From NCBI RefSeq assembly GCF_005144965.1, contig NZ_CP039704.1:620001-684000 (forward strand): DNA of 64,000 bases, in the 5' to 3' direction. Shown piece by piece: positions 11,919 to 23,081 of this stretch (positions within the stretch are counted from its first letter, which is position 1; every line of letters starts with the position of its first letter). A program made the translations under genes and the position numbers. The notes beneath the pieces are model-generated. The model had not been told where the DNA came from. It saw only the letters and a list, made by a program, of their open reading frames with translations, and searched no databases. Origin of the DNA: Hankyongella ginsenosidimutans (lineage in GTDB: Bacteria; Pseudomonadota; Alphaproteobacteria; Sphingomonadales; Sphingomonadaceae).

Positions 11919-12182
11919 ATGGCTAATACTCCGCAGGCGCGTAAGCGCATCCGGCGCAATGATCGTCGCGCCGACATCAACAAGGCCCGTGTGAGCCGTA
12001 TCCGCACCTTCGTGAAGAAGGTCGAATCCGCGATCGCGTCCGGCGACAAGACCGCTGCGGCCGAGGCGCTCCGCGCCGCCCAGCCGGAAATGATGCGCGG
12101 GGTCAGCCGTGGCGTGCTGCACAAGAACACCGTGGCGCGCAAGCTGTCGCGCCTGTCGGCCCGAGTAAAGCTACTCGGCTAA
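11919..12182 (+). CDS. rpsT: 30S ribosomal protein S20
   Basis: Intact 87-residue S20, which binds 16S rRNA in the body of the small subunit. The N-terminus [20 protein letters not shown] and the C-terminal [20 protein letters not shown] ([13 protein letters not shown]) are classic. A GAGGA-like ribosome binding site lies just upstream (about 11909-11913). A strong intrinsic terminator follows. Its position directly upstream of dnaA is a frequent alphaproteobacterial arrangement. Confidence 0.97.
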   Translation: MANTPQARKRIRRNDRRADINKARVSRIRTFVKKVESAIASGDKTAAAEALRAAQPEMMRGVSRGVLHKNTVARKLSRLSARVKLLG

Positions 12183-12207
12183 AACAACCCTTGCGGGTTA
12201 TAAAACA

Positions 12208-12239
12208 GGTAGCCTGGTGACGCGCCGGGCTGCCTTTTT
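12208..12239 (+). terminator. rho-independent terminator of rpsT
   Basis: A 10-bp stem GGTAGCCTGG / CCGGGCTGCC (with G-T pairs) closes a 7-base loop and is followed at once by TTTTT (12235-12239). It lies 26 bp after the rpsT stop and separates rpsT from dnaA. Confidence 0.85.
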
Positions 12240-12746
12240 GTCTATAGCCCTGAATTCGGACCCAGTTTTAACGCTTCGACTCGGGGTGTCATAAAAGTGA
12301 AATTATTCTCTCGGCTTGAGGGTTCCAGGCGGTTTTCTTGGATTCCGTGTCAATCGATTTATTTCCCCGAAAGCACTTTGAGGGGCTTGCGACGCATGGT
12401 CCGGCTGGCCTATCTTCTTCTTCTCGACGAAACGGGGCCAGTACAAAACGCATCGGTGGAAGAAATGTGCAAGACTTCGTGCATCAAGAACAAAGTAACG
12501 CAAGTCAGATCCACTTCTGTTGTTGTGTTGGAATTTCGATACCTGGCGTTCTGATTAATATCAATTGATCGAGCGCACTCACCAGGCTTCTCGCAAAATA
12601 TCTTGATTTACTTAGTCCCGCTTCGGCAGGCCATGGTCTTATTGTGCCAAATGGATGCCGGAAAGAACGACTGTGTGCGGGATCGACTTATAATTCTGGC
12701 CCTCGGCGGAGGGGCTCGGGCGCTGGAGAATTGGAGAAAGAAGACC
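12240..12746. other. 507-bp non-coding region upstream of dnaA
   Basis: No credible gene is seen here; the short open frames have no family features. The region is AT-richer than its surroundings (for example around 12540-12610). I looked for DnaA boxes (TTATCCACA or close variants) and found none, so it does not look like oriC. It most likely holds the dnaA promoter and leader. Confidence 0.5.
12689..12694 (+). promoter_or_regulatory. candidate -10 element for dnaA
   Basis: A perfect TATAAT lies 52 bp before the dnaA ATG. No good -35 match stands at the right distance, so this is only a candidate. Confidence 0.3.
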
Positions 12747-14126
12747 ATGACCGCAGACAACGCTGCGACATCCATCGCACGGCAGACGGGGAGGACGTTT
12801 CCGCGATCTGGTCGAGCATTCAGGAGCGTCTGCGCGCGGAACTGGGCCAGCGAACCTACGACTCCTGGGTCAAGCCGATCCAGTTCGTGCGCGTGTCCAG
12901 CCCGGACGTGGTGCTGAGTCTGCCCACCCACTTCATGTGCGACTGGATCAAAAGCCATTTCGCCGAGCGCCTGCGTGGCTTGTGGGCCAGCCGCGTGCCG
13001 GGCGTCACCACGCTTCGCCTGGTCGTGGCACCGGCCATGAACAGCCAGCCGGTGCCTGCACCGGAGCCGCTTGCCGTCGCGGATACCCCTGCGGCCGACC
13101 TCGACTTCGGGGACGACTCGAGGAACGCCACACGTTTGAGCGCTTCGTCATCGGCCCCTCGAACGAATGCGCCTACAATGCCGCGCTGCGCCTCGCCCAG
13201 GGGGCCGGTCAATTTCAACCCGCTGTTCCTGCATTCCGGCGTCGGCATGGGGAAAACCCACCTGATGCACGCCATCGGCTGGGAGGTGCGCCGGCGCGAT
13301 CCGGCGGCCAAGGTTGTCTACATCACCGCCGAGAAGTTCATGCTCCAGTTCATGGCGGCGCTGCGCCACCAGGACACCATCGCCTTCAAGGAGCGTTTCC
13401 GCAGCGTCGACATGCTGCTGATCGACGACATCCAGTTCTTCGCCGGCAAGGAATCGACACAGAGCGAGTTCTTCCACACCATCAACACGCTGATCGGTGA
13501 CGGCCGCAAGCTGCTGATTTCTGCGGACCGCAGCATCTATGATATCGAGGGTATCGAGGAGCGGGTGCGCTCGCGTCTGCAATGGGGGCTGGTCGCGGCG
13601 ATCAACCCGGCCGATTACGAGCTGCGCCTGAACATCCTGCAGGCGCGAGTCGAGCAGACGACCGATGTCAGCGTCCCACGCGATGTGGTGGAATTCCTGG
13701 CCCGGCGCATCACCTCGAACGTGCGCGAGCTGGAAGGGGCGTTGAACCGCATCGTCGGGCATGCGTTGCTGCTCGGCAAGCCCATCGATCTCGCCTTCGC
13801 GCGCCAGGTGCTCTCCGACGTGCTGCGCGCGTTCGACCGCGCCTGACCATCGACGAAATCCAGCGCCGGGTGGCCGAATTCTACAATCTGAAGCTCTCGG
13901 AGCTGATGTCGGACCGGCGTGCGCGCGAAGTCGCCCGGCCGCGCCAGGTCGCCATGTATCTCTCAAGCAGTTGACCCAGCGATCGCTGCCGGAAATCGGC
14001 CGGCGCTTCGGCGGGCGCGATCACACGACCGTGATGCATGCCGTGAAGCGCATCACCGATCTCAAGGCCGCGGACAGCGAACTGGCCGCCGATATCGACC
14101 GCCTGACCCGGCTGCTCGACGCCTAG
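12747..14126 (+). CDS. dnaA: chromosomal replication initiator DnaA (several frameshifts)
   Basis: DnaA binds origin boxes and opens oriC in its ATP form. From ATG 12747 ([15 protein letters not shown]) the frame shifts near 12785 into domain I ([20 protein letters not shown]). It shifts in the linker and around 13105-13210 ([20 protein letters not shown]). The AAA+ core then shows Walker [15 protein letters not shown], Walker [11 protein letters not shown] and the sensor region [11 protein letters not shown]. Further shifts near 13850 and 13962 lead to the DNA-binding domain with [15 protein letters not shown]. It ends RLTRLLDA. The stop TAG (14124-14126) is the first three bases of the repeat that follows. 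Confidence 0.95.
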
Positions 14127-14248
14127 ACCTTGATCGTTTCAGATTGAATCAATCTGAAACGTAAATCATGGTCTAAATTGTTGACAAGAGCCTGATTCAC
14201 GCCCTCGGTTGAAGCACATATGCTTCAACCTCAACCGATCAGGCTCTA
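14124..14248. repeat. 125-bp double-hairpin repeat, copy 1 (family A)
   Basis: Differs from the copy at 52239-52363 at only two of 125 positions. It holds two nested stem-loops. The first has outer arms TAGACCTTGAT and ATCATGGTCTA around the 12-bp perfect stem CGTTTCAGATTG / CAATCTGAAACG with a 3-base loop. The second has outer arms AGAGCCTGAT and ATCAGGCTCT around GGTTGAAGC / GCTTCAACC. It begins at the dnaA stop codon. No coding content. Confidence 0.85.
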
Positions 14249-14334
14249 AACGGCGGCACAGGCGCCACCACGCGATGGCGCACCTGCCGCGCGTTTCGGC
14301 TTGGCGGCGCGTGCGCAAGCCCTTAACTGAGGCT

Positions 14335-15237
14335 ATGTTTTCACGCTTCTCGCCCTATGGCCAGGCGGTCTGCTGGATGCTGCTGTCCTGCGCATCCTTC
14401 GCCACCATGTGGGCACTGATTCGCCTGACCAGCCAGACGATGCACCCGTTCGCCCTGGTGTTCTGGCGCAACCTCATCGGGTCGCTGCTGCTGGTGCCGA
14501 TCGCCTGGCCGCAGCGCCGGCAACTCCTGCAGCGTGACCGCCTGTTGCGGCACCTCCTGCGCGCCAGCTCCGGCGTCATCGCGACATTTGGCACCTTCTA
14601 CGCCGTCGCCAACGCCCCGTTGGCGCAGGTGCTCGGCATCAATTACGGTGCCCCGCTGGTCGCGACCATCGGCGCGATCATTCTGCTTGGCGAGCAGGTG
14701 CGGGCGCGCCGGATTGCGGCGCTGGTCATCGGGTTTGCCGGCGTGCTGGTGGTACTGCGCCCCGGCCAGTTGCCATTCACGCCGGGAATCGCCGCCGCGA
14801 CGGTCGCCATGGTCTCGACCGCCTTTTCCCTGCTGGCGATCAAGCGGCTGTCCGCCACCGAACCGAGCCAGCAGATCGTCATCTATTCCTTCATGCTCAT
14901 GGTGCCGCCGTCGCTGCTGATCGCACTGCCGTACCTTGAGGCCCCGACGCTGGATCAGGTGTGGAAGCTGCTCCTGCTCGGCGTGCTGGCGATCCTAGGG
15001 CAGACCGGCACTGCGCATGCGTTTCGCCTGGCTGAAGCCAGCGCCGTCCTGCCGTTCGATTTCCTGCGTTTCGTGCTGGTGACGCTGTACGCCGTGCTGT
15101 TGTTCGGGGAGCCGTTCGACCTGCTGACCATCCTCGGCGGGCTGATGATCTTCTGCTCGACCGTCTACATCGCCCACCGGGAAGCGGGTCGCATCCCGGG
15201 CGACGCCGGCCAGCGTCTCGCGGGTGCCGGAGGCTAA
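14335..15237 (+). CDS. EamA/DMT-family transporter
   Basis: An intact inner-membrane protein of 300 residues with about ten hydrophobic helices in two EamA repeats. Marks are FALVFWRNLIGSLLLVPIAW in the first half and AFRLAEASAVLPFDFLRFVL in the second. I chose the ATG at 14335 (MFSRFSPYGQAVCW), which has GAGG upstream; a longer in-frame start at 14209 lies inside the repeat. The family includes metabolite and amino acid exporters and the S-adenosylmethionine carrier; the substrate here is unknown. Confidence 0.85.
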   Translation: MFSRFSPYGQAVCWMLLSCASFATMWALIRLTSQTMHPFALVFWRNLIGSLLLVPIAWPQRRQLLQRDRLLRHLLRASSGVIATFGTFYAVANAPLAQVLGINYGAPLVATIGAIILLGEQVRARRIAALVIGFAGVLVVLRPGQLPFTPGIAAATVAMVSTAFSLLAIKRLSATEPSQQIVIYSFMLMVPPSLLIALPYLEAPTLDQVWKLLLLGVLAILGQTGTAHAFRLAEASAVLPFDFLRFVLVTLYAVLLFGEPFDLLTILGGLMIFCSTVYIAHREAGRIPGDAGQRLAGAGG

Positions 15238-15611
15238 CCTTCCTTGCCCCGCGGACTGAGCGGACCCTTGGGAGGCGAGTCAGGCGGGGTCTGGCGGCCG
15301 TGGATGAGGTCTGCGACCCATTGCCGGCCGGCTTTCACGATCGCCATGGCGTTGCTGGGGCCGCGATCGATCGCCTCGCCCTTGAACCAGCGCACGAAGC
15401 CCATCGGGGTTTTCTGGCGCAACACGCCAGTGCGCACCGGACCGAGGATCTTGGGGTAGCGCCGCTGCAGTTTGATATACTGCCGGCGAGCCCAGCGCGA
15501 ATTGCGCAGGACCAGAATCAACCCCACGGCGAATACCGGCGCGCCCATCGGCCCGGGCGCCGGGCTGATGATGATGCCGACGACCATCATCACCCAACCG
15601 ATCGCGATCAT
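15234..15611 (-). CDS. small membrane protein, PGPGW-like
   Basis: About 125 residues from MIAIGWVMMVVGIIISPAPG. Two adjoining hydrophobic segments are followed by LRNSRWARRQYIKLQRRYPK and a hydrophilic tail ending SPRGKEG. The short loop with P-A-P-G-P between the helices and the following S-R-W-A-R-R recall the PGPGW transmembrane family, whose function is unknown. The start is uncertain: the frame is open upstream, and an alternative ATG at 15696 lies in another frame. The stop overlaps that of the EamA gene convergently by four bases. Confidence 0.5.
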   Translation of the reverse strand: MIAIGWVMMVVGIIISPAPGPMGAPVFAVGLILVLRNSRWARRQYIKLQRRYPKILGPVRTGVLRQKTPMGFVRWFKGEAIDRGPSNAMAIVKAGRQWVADLIHGRQTPPDSPPKGPLSPRGKEG

Positions 15612-15780
15612 GATCCAGCGAATCAACTCGGGGAAGGTTTGCGCATCGTTCGACCTGACGGAGGCGACCCGCCGGATCCAGCGGCGCCTGGCGCATCCAT
15701 GCCTGAATCCTGTGACGGAATCATGGCGTGCGGCGACCCTTCCATATCGGAGCGAAAAGATTGGCCTGAGTCCATGTGCG

Positions 15781-18054
15781 TCAGGCCGCCTGCTGCGACA
15801 GGAGACGCCAGAGCGCCTCCGGTGTTGCGGGAAGGGGCACCGACGCCCCGTCCAAGGCATCGATAAGAGCATTCGTGCAGGCCGCCAGCGCGCCGATCGA
15901 GCCGGCCTCGCCGCATCCCTTCACGCCAAGTGGGTTGTTGGGGTTGGGCACCGGCGACGTGTCGAATGCGATCTCCGGCATCATGGCGGCGCGTGGCAGC
16001 GCATAGTCCATGAACGAGCCTGTTAGCAGTTGCGCCGAGTCGTCGTAAATCATCGCTTCCATCAGAACCTGGCCCAAACCTTGGGCGACACCCCGTGTAC
16101 CTGCCCTTCCACCAGCATCGGGTTAATGATCGTGCCGAAATCATCGACGACCGTATAACGCGCGATGGTCGGCACACCGGTGTCCATGTCGATGGCGACT
16201 TCGACCACGTGGCAGCCGTTGGGAAACACCGGCGTCGGCGCAGGCACCTTCGCGTGGCCGCGCACGTCCAGCGCTTTGGGGAACCGCCGGGCAAGGTCGG
16301 CCAGGCTGATCGAGCGATTGGTGCCGCGCGCCTGGAACAGGCCCTCGGCATAGTCGATGTCGGCGCTGTCGAGCGCCTCTGCCGCAAGCGCCGTCCCCTT
16401 GTCGATCAGCTGCGCGCAGGCTTCCAGGCAGGCGTTGCCCCCATTGCATCGAGCGCGAACCGCCGGTGCCGTTGCCAACCTCGAGACGGTTGGTGTCGCC
16501 ATAGACGATACGCACCTGCGCCATCGGCACGCCCAGCCGCTGGGCCACGACCTGCGCGAACGCCGTCTCGTGCCCCTGTCCGTTTGACTGGGTGCCGACC
16601 GCGACCTCGATTCCGCCGTCGTCCAGCATGCGGATATCGGCGAATTCCTCGGTGCCGCCGCTTGCGGCATATTCGACATAATAGGCCATGCCGCGACCAA
16701 GCCGCTGCCCGCGGGCCGCGGCGGCCTGCTTGCGCGCTGGAAAGCCCGCCCAGTCGGACGCGACCAGCGCCTTCTCCAGCAGCGCCGGATAATCGCCGAC
16801 GTCGAACGTCACCCCGAGCGGGGACTTGTAAGGCAACTGGTCCGGGCGCAGCAGGTTGCGCCGGCGGATTTCCTCCGGTGCAAGGCCAAGCGCGCGCTGC
16901 GGCCTCGACGGCGCGCTCGGTGATCAGGCAGGATTCGGGCCGTCCGGCGCCGCGGTAGGCATCGGTCGGCATGGTAGTGGTGACCACGCCGAGGACGCGG
17001 TTGTGGATCGCCGGGATATGGTACAGGCCACCCATCATCGGCCCGCCGGCTGTTGTCTGGATCATGGCCCCGAACTGGTGGATGTAGGCGCCGAGATTGC
17101 TGTGCGTCCGCACATCAAGCGCCAGGAACCGCCCGTCGGCGTCGACGGCCAGCGCCGCTTCGCTGGCCAGGTCGCGGCCCATGGCATCGGTCAGGAACGC
17201 ATCCGTGCGCTCGCCGGTCCATTTGACCGGCCGCCCCAGTGCCCGCGCCGCGTGCAGCACCATGATGTATTCCGGATAGACGAACCACTTCATGCCGAAG
17301 CCGCCGCCGACGTCCGGCGTCACAATGCGCACCTGCTCGACCGGCACCTTGAGCACGACGGTGGCGACGTTGTTGCGCAGCGCCGCCGTGCCCTGGCTGC
17401 CGGCGTGCAGCGTGAAGCCCTGCGCTGGATCGTAGGCTCCGACTGCGGCGCGCACCTCCATGGAGGTCGGGGCGACTCGAGGCTGGGTCACGCGCACGCG
17501 GGCGATGTGGTGGGCATTGGCGAAGGCGGCCTCGACAGCAGCTTTGTCGCCGAGATGCCAGTCGAACACGATATTGCCGGGGCCTCCGGCCAGATTTGCG
17601 CTGCGCCATCGGCCAGCGCTGCCTCCATCGACCCGACCGCGGCCAGCGGCGCATAGTCGACATCGACCAGTTCGGCTGCAGCGATTGCCTGGGCACGCGT
17701 CTGCGCCACGACGAAGGCCACCGGCTCGCCAACGTAACGCACCCGGCCGGACGCCAGCACCGGACGCGGCGTCGCGACACTGCCCGGCAACTGGATCGCC
17801 GGCAGCATGCCGTAATCGGCGATGTCCTCGGCGGTATAGACCGCCAGCACGCCCTCGGCGGCACGCGCGGCCGTGGTGTCGATGGCGCGAATCTCCGCAT
17901 GCGGATACGGCGAGCGCACAGAGACGCCGAACGCCATGCCCTCAAGCTGGATATCGTCCGTATAGCAGCCGCGGCCGGTGACGAAGCGGGCATCCTCGAC
18001 CCGGCGCACCGACTGGCCGATCAGGCCGCCGCCCTGGCTTTCTCCAAACTTCAT
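15781..18054 (-). CDS. CoxL-like molybdenum hydroxylase large subunit, form II type (frameshifted)
   Basis: Xanthine dehydrogenase-family molybdopterin-binding subunit of about 755 residues. It begins MKFGESQGGGLIGQSVRRVE, then VRYVGEPVAFVVAQ (domain 1). The cofactor-binding half carries VTPDVGGGFGMKWF, the active-site loop AYRGAGRPES, GTQSNGQGHETAFAQ and the catalytic Glu in GVKGCGEAGS. The loop AYRGAGR is that of form II, not the AYRCSFR loop of true aerobic CO dehydrogenases, so CO oxidation is not indicated; an aldehyde or heterocycle hydroxylase is likelier. Frame breaks occur near 17575, 16890, 16430 and 16080. No FAD (CoxM) or 2Fe-2S (CoxS) subunit gene adjoins it. Its ATG overlaps the TGA of the upstream SDR gene. 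Confidence 0.85.
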
Positions 18055-18910
18055 CGCGCCTGCTCCTCGTGCCAGATCGCCGCCAGTCCCTCGCGGTAGG
18101 TCGGGTAGGCCAACTGAGGCAGCAGATAGCGCTTCATGCGCCCGTTCGCCACCCGTCTGCACTCGCTATAGAAGTCACGCGCCATCGGCGACAGGCCGGC
18201 GGTCGCGAAATCGTCGAGTGGAGGAGGCGTTACGCCGAGCAGGTGGCAGGCGTACTCGATGACCGCGTTGCCGGAGGCCGGCTCGTCATCCGCGAGATTG
18301 TACACGCCGCCATCAGGCCGCCGGATGGACTCGATCAGGGCCGTCACGATATCCTCGACATGGATACGGCTGAACACATGCCCGGCCAGCGGCCCCTCGA
18401 GCCGCAGCCGGTGCGCGGCCCCGCTTCGTACCCGGTCCAGCGCCGAGCGACCGGGGCCGTAAATGCCCGGCAGCCGGAAGACATGCACCGGCGCACGCGC
18501 CTCCAGCCCCTGCCAGGCAAGGTCCGCCGCAATGCGGGCGCTGCGCCGCCCGGTGCCGACGGGCGACGACTCGCCGACCCAGGTCCCGCGGGCGTCGCCG
18601 TAAACGCCGGTCGACGACAGGTAGCCGATCCAGCGCGCCGGCGCCGTCGCCAACGCCGCCTCGTACTGCATGAGCGCCGGATCGCCATCCACAGGCGGGA
18701 CGGAGGAGAGAATGATATCCGCCTGTGCTATATGCTCTGGGATCCGAGGGTCACCGAACGCCAGAATGGCGTCGCCTGTCGCCTGGCGCTTGACGCCGAC
18801 CACAGCGCCCCAAGGCTCGACAGGCGTTGCGCGAGCCGAGTTCCGGTATACCCTTGTCCCAGTATGAGACATCTGGCCGGCGATGGTATCGATTTCCACT
18901 TGTCGACCAC
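18051..18910 (-). CDS. YeeZ-like NAD(P)-binding short-chain reductase/epimerase (frameshifted)
   Basis: About 286 residues. The Rossmann start is RCLILGQGYTGTRLAQRL, then after one missing G near 18808 it continues VVGVKRQATG and ADIILSSVPPVDGD. The mark SSTGVYGD and the following RIAADLAWQGLEA place it in the atypical SDR group of YeeZ. The late part RIHVEDIVTALIES and VYNLADDEPAS also fit. No usual ATG is in frame; a GTG at 18910 (VVDKWKS) is the most plausible start. The substrate is unknown. It is translationally coupled to the CoxL-like gene, which may mean it acts on the same pathway. Confidence 0.72.
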
Positions 18911-19017
18911 CTTGCCCTGATGGAAAATTGGTTGCGTAACGATAAAGACTTGCCGGCGCGGCGACCACCGTTCGAGCGCCCGGGAGACAAAACCAAGGCT
19001 ATGAACGGGGAGCAAGC

Positions 19018-21614
19018 ATGATTGACGCCGGATCGCCGCCGGTCACCTACCTGAAGGACTACCGCGCGCCGGACTTTGCCGTCGAGCGCGTCGATTTGGC
19101 GTTCGTGCTCGATCCAACGCGCACCATCGTCACCAGCACGCTGCGGGTGCGGCGGCAGGGCGACCCCGCAAGCCGCTGGTTCTGGACGGCGACAACCTCA
19201 GCCTGAAGTCCGTGCGCGTGAACGGCGCAACTCGAACCCGGCGAATACAGCCTGCGCCCGGATCGTCTGAGCATCCCGCTGCGCGCCGATGAGGCCGAGG
19301 TGGAAATCGTGACCGAGATCGATCCCTCGACCAACACCCAGCTCATGGGCCTGTATATGTCGGACGGGGTTTTCTGCACCCAGTGCGAGGCGGAAGGGTT
19401 CCGGCGCATCACGTACTTCCCCGATCGACCCGACGTCATGGCGGCGTATACGGTTCGGATCGAGGCGGACAAGGCGAAGTTCCCGGTTCTGCTCTCCAAC
19501 GGCAACCTCACGGAGATCGGCGATCTGCCCGGCGGGCGACATTGGGCGCGCTGGTCAGACCCGTTTCCCAAGCCCAGCTATCTCTTCGCGCTGGTCGCGG
19601 GGCCGCTTGAGGCGCTGTCCGACCGGTTCGTGACGCGCTCCGGCCGCACCGTGGCGCTGCATATCTGGGTGAAGCCGGACAACCTCGACCGCACGCAACA
19701 CGCCATGGCTGCGCTCAAGAAAGCAATGGCGTGGGACGAATCGCGTTTCGGCCTCGAATACGACCTCGACATCTTCAACATCGTCGCCGTCAACGACTTC
19801 AACTTCGGCGCGATGGAGAACAAGGGCTGAACGTCTTCAATTCGAAATACGTCCTCGCCAAGCCGGAAACGGCGACCGACGCCGATTTCGACGCCATCGA
19901 AAGCGTGATCGCGCACGAGTATTTCCATAACTGGAGCGGCAACCGGGTCACCTGCCGGGACTGGTTTCAACTCAGCCTGAAGGAAGGGCTGACCGTATTC
20001 CGCGATCAGGAATTCAGCTCCGACGTCGGCAGTCGGGGCCTGAAGCGCATCGAGGACGTGCGCACCCTGCGCGCCGCACAGTTCCCGGAGGACGCTGGGC
20101 CGCTCGCGCATCCGGTGCGTCCGGAAAGCTACATCGAGATCTCCAACTTCTACACGGCGACCGTCTACAACAAGGGCGCCGAAGTCATCCGCATGCTGGA
20201 GACTCTCCTTGGGCGGGATGCGTTCAACGCCGGCCTCGCGCTGTACTTCCAGCGTCACGACGGCCAGGCCGCGACCTGCGATGATTTCATTCAGGCGATG
20301 GCGGACGCATCCGGCGCCGATCTGCGCCAGTTCCGCCGCTGGTATTCCCAGGCCGGCACCCCGGTCGTCGCGGCGCAGGTCGACTGGGACGAAGCCGCGA
20401 AACGCGCCGTCCTGACGCTTGAGCAGTCCCTGGCCGATACGCCGGGCCAAACCGACAAACAGACCATGATGATCCCGGTGCGGATGTCGCTGTACGGCGC
20501 GGTGTCGGGGCAGGAACTCGCGGCGGAGCAGGTGCTGCGCCTCTCTGAGCCCGAGCAGAGCTGGACCTTCGAGGGCGTGGGCGAGCGCCCGATTCCCAGC
20601 CTGCTGCGCGGCTTTTCCGCGCCGGTGATCCTGCACAGTTCCAGGTCGCCCGAGGACCTTGCGTTCCTTGCGCGGCACGACGACGATTCGTTTGGGCGCT
20701 TCGAAGCCGCGCAACAACTGTTCCTCGGCCAGATGCTCGCGGCGGTCGACCAAGCCGCATCCGGCAAGGCGATCGAGACGCCACCGCTGATGATCGAGAC
20801 CATCGGCGGCATGATTTCCGGCAACATCGAGGATCCGGCTCTGGTTGCGGAAATGATCCTGCTGCCGACCGAGGCCTATCTCGGCGATCAGATGCCGGTC
20901 GTGGCGGTCGACGCCATCCACGCCGTGCGCACGGCAATGCGCAAGGCGCTCTCGCGGGTGTTGCGGGACCAGTGGCTGCACCTGCACGCGACGCTCGCGG
21001 ACCCAGCCTACGCCTTCACGGCGGAGGCGAAGGCGCGCCGGCGGCTGCGCGGCATTGCACTGCAATATCTCGGCGGAGCCCGATCCCACCGTCATCGAAC
21101 TGTGCCGGGCGCAGTTCGACAGCGCCGACAATATGACCGATCGGATCGCCGCGTTCACGGCGCTGGTGAACATCGGCGGACCCGCACGCGAGGCGACGCT
21201 GCGCGCATTCTATGACGCCTGGGCCAAGGACCCGCTGGTCATTGACAAATGGTTCGCGATCCAGGCGCTGGCGGCACAGCCAGACACCCTCACCCGTGTT
21301 CTCGCGCTCACAAAGCACCCCGCCTACACGCTCACCAACCCGATCGGGTGCGGGCGCTGATCGGGAGCTTCTCGGTCAATCAGCCCTGCTTCCACGATGC
21401 GACCGGCGCCGGCTACGCAGCGCTGGCGGACCAGGTTTTGGCTGTCGACGGGCTCAACGGCCAGGTCGCGGCCCGGCTGGTCGCGCCGCTCGGTCGCTGG
21501 AAGCGTTTCGATGCGCAGCGGGCGCTGAAAATGCGCGCGCAACTGGAGCGAATCGTTGCACGCCCCGGGCTTTCCCGCGATGTCTACGAAATGGTGACCA
21601 AGAGTCTGCGGTAG
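19018..21614 (+). CDS. pepN: aminopeptidase N (PepN, M1 family; frameshifted)
   Basis: Zinc aminopeptidase of about 865 residues, the cytoplasmic PepN type. Seen are the substrate-anchoring FGAMENKG, the zinc motif [17 protein letters not shown] with Glu 18 residues on in LSLKEGLT, and [10 protein letters not shown]. The C-terminal helical domain ends in [11 protein letters not shown]. Breaks occur near 19165, 19225, 19828, 21075 and 21350; the parts abut without loss. The start [20 protein letters not shown] is typical. It lies divergent from the YeeZ-like gene. Confidence 0.94.
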
Positions 21615-21649
21615 GTGTGACTGGTCACGCCCGTAGCCGCCGTCGGTCT

Positions 21650-22907
21650 TCAGTTGATCGGCGTATTGGCGGCACCGAACGCCTGGGGCGCTGCGTCGAC
21701 CGTGACGAACTTGCCCCGCAGCTCCCGCACCTCCAGCCCGCGCTCGGGCAGGCCGTTGGGCAGGATGCGGAACAGCCCGTCCACGCCCGTATAGCCGCCG
21801 CTGTCCGTCAGCATGCGCACCGGGAACGGCGTGCCAACGGCCCAGCCCTTGGCGTCCGCCGCCGTCGCCAGCAGAATGGCGTCGTAGCTGAGGCTGGCGA
21901 AGCGGGAGGCGTTGAGACCGAAGCGTTGCCGCAGGCGCTCGGCGATCTGGGCGAATGTCGCATCGGGAACGGTGGCGAACCAGGCCCTGCAGGCCTGGCT
22001 CACGTGCCAGCCCCTGGTCGGTCGACCAGAGGCCAGGCCCGAGGAAGCGCACCTGATTGGCGGTGACGCCATACTGCGCCAGCGCGGGCAGGAACGCCCG
22101 GGTGAGCGACCCGGCCTCGGCGATCATCAGCACATCGAAATCCGGCGGCGGCAGAGTGTTGGCGGCGGAATTGACGACCCCACCCGCCCCGGCCTGCACA
22201 TTGGCCCGCGCTCTAGCCAGCCGCTCGTCGTATTTGGCGACCCTGCGGGCGGCGGCGGCGATCTTGGTGCGGTCGCGCGGATAGCTCTGCACTGCGACCA
22301 ACTGGCCGCCGACCCGCTTGACGGCAGCGGCATAGCTCGCCGAAACCCGCGCGCCATAGGCGTCGTTCGGGGTGAGCGCGGCGAACCGCTTTGCGCCCTG
22401 GCGCGCAGCGAACGCGACGACCCGCTCCGTCTCCTGTTCCGGCATGTAACCCATGAGGTAGACGCCGTCCCCGGCCACGCTGGCGTCGTTCGAGAAGGAC
22501 AGCACAGGCACGCGCGCCGCCGCTGCTACCGGCGCGATCTGGCGAGTCTCGCTGCCGAGGAAGGGCCCGACGATCAGCGTCGAGCCATCCGCCAGCGCGC
22601 GCTGCGCGGCGGAGACCGCGCCCGGCGTCGTATTGTAGACGGTCAGCTTGATGCGCTGACTGTTGCGGTCGAGCAGGGCCAGGTTGGCGGCGTTCGCGAA
22701 GGACTGGCCAATCGCGGCGTTCACCCCGGTCATCGGTGCCAGCAGGGCGATCTTGTGCTGCGGCGGCGCCTCCGTTGGGCGCTCCACCGGTTTGGGGCGC
22801 GGGGTGGCGTCTGCGCGACGACGGTCGGCGGTGGTGGCGGCGCAGTCGGGGGCCTTGGCGGGGCTGCAGGCCGCCGCCAGCAAGGTCAGCGCGACTCCAA
22901 GTCCCAT
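21650..22907 (-). CDS. LpoA-like penicillin-binding protein activator lipoprotein (frameshifted)
   Basis: About 420 residues. A short hydrophobic leader MGLGVALTLLAAACSPAK suggests a lipoprotein, though its n-region lacks a basic residue and the true start may be slightly upstream. A Pro-rich linker follows, then a periplasmic-binding-protein type I fold: KIALLAPMTGVNAAIGQSFA, GSTLIVGPFLGSET, VPVLSFSNDASVA. One missing base near 22000 separates PGLQG from AWFATVPDATFAQIAERLRQ. The family stimulates peptidoglycan synthases from the outer membrane in some bacteria; here that is inference. Divergent from rsmI, a placement common in alphaproteobacteria. Confidence 0.82.
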
Positions 22908-23081
22908 CGATGAGCGGCGCGCGCGCCGGTGAACTCAAACACTCGATCATGCCACTTCCCAAGTCGATCCGCCTTCCCAGTGCCGCCCGCATAGCGCACT
23001 CGGTCCGCGATTGCATGTCCTGATGGCCCTGCGCAGCGCAGACGCGCTTTTCCTGTGGCCACGATGTCGCCATAACAGGCC

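Noticed and set aside
12240..12746. Chromosome origin at dnaA
   Set aside because: No DnaA boxes or AT-rich tandem repeats are visible, and in alphaproteobacteria oriC is often elsewhere.
12747..14126. dnaA, trpS, ndh and other split genes as pseudogenes
   Set aside because: Single-base homopolymer corrections restore full conserved sequence in each, several are essential, and the pieces abut with no missing residues.
15781..18054. Aerobic CO dehydrogenase
   Set aside because: The active-site loop is AYRGAGR, not AYRCSFR, and CoxM/CoxS are missing, so CO oxidation should not be inferred.
19578..21173. Long minus-strand open frame opposite pepN
   Set aside because: Shadow of pepN with no recognisable domain. 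The same holds for the long frames opposite the TonB receptor/Rieske gene (41696-43192) and the YeiB-like gene (55588-56691).
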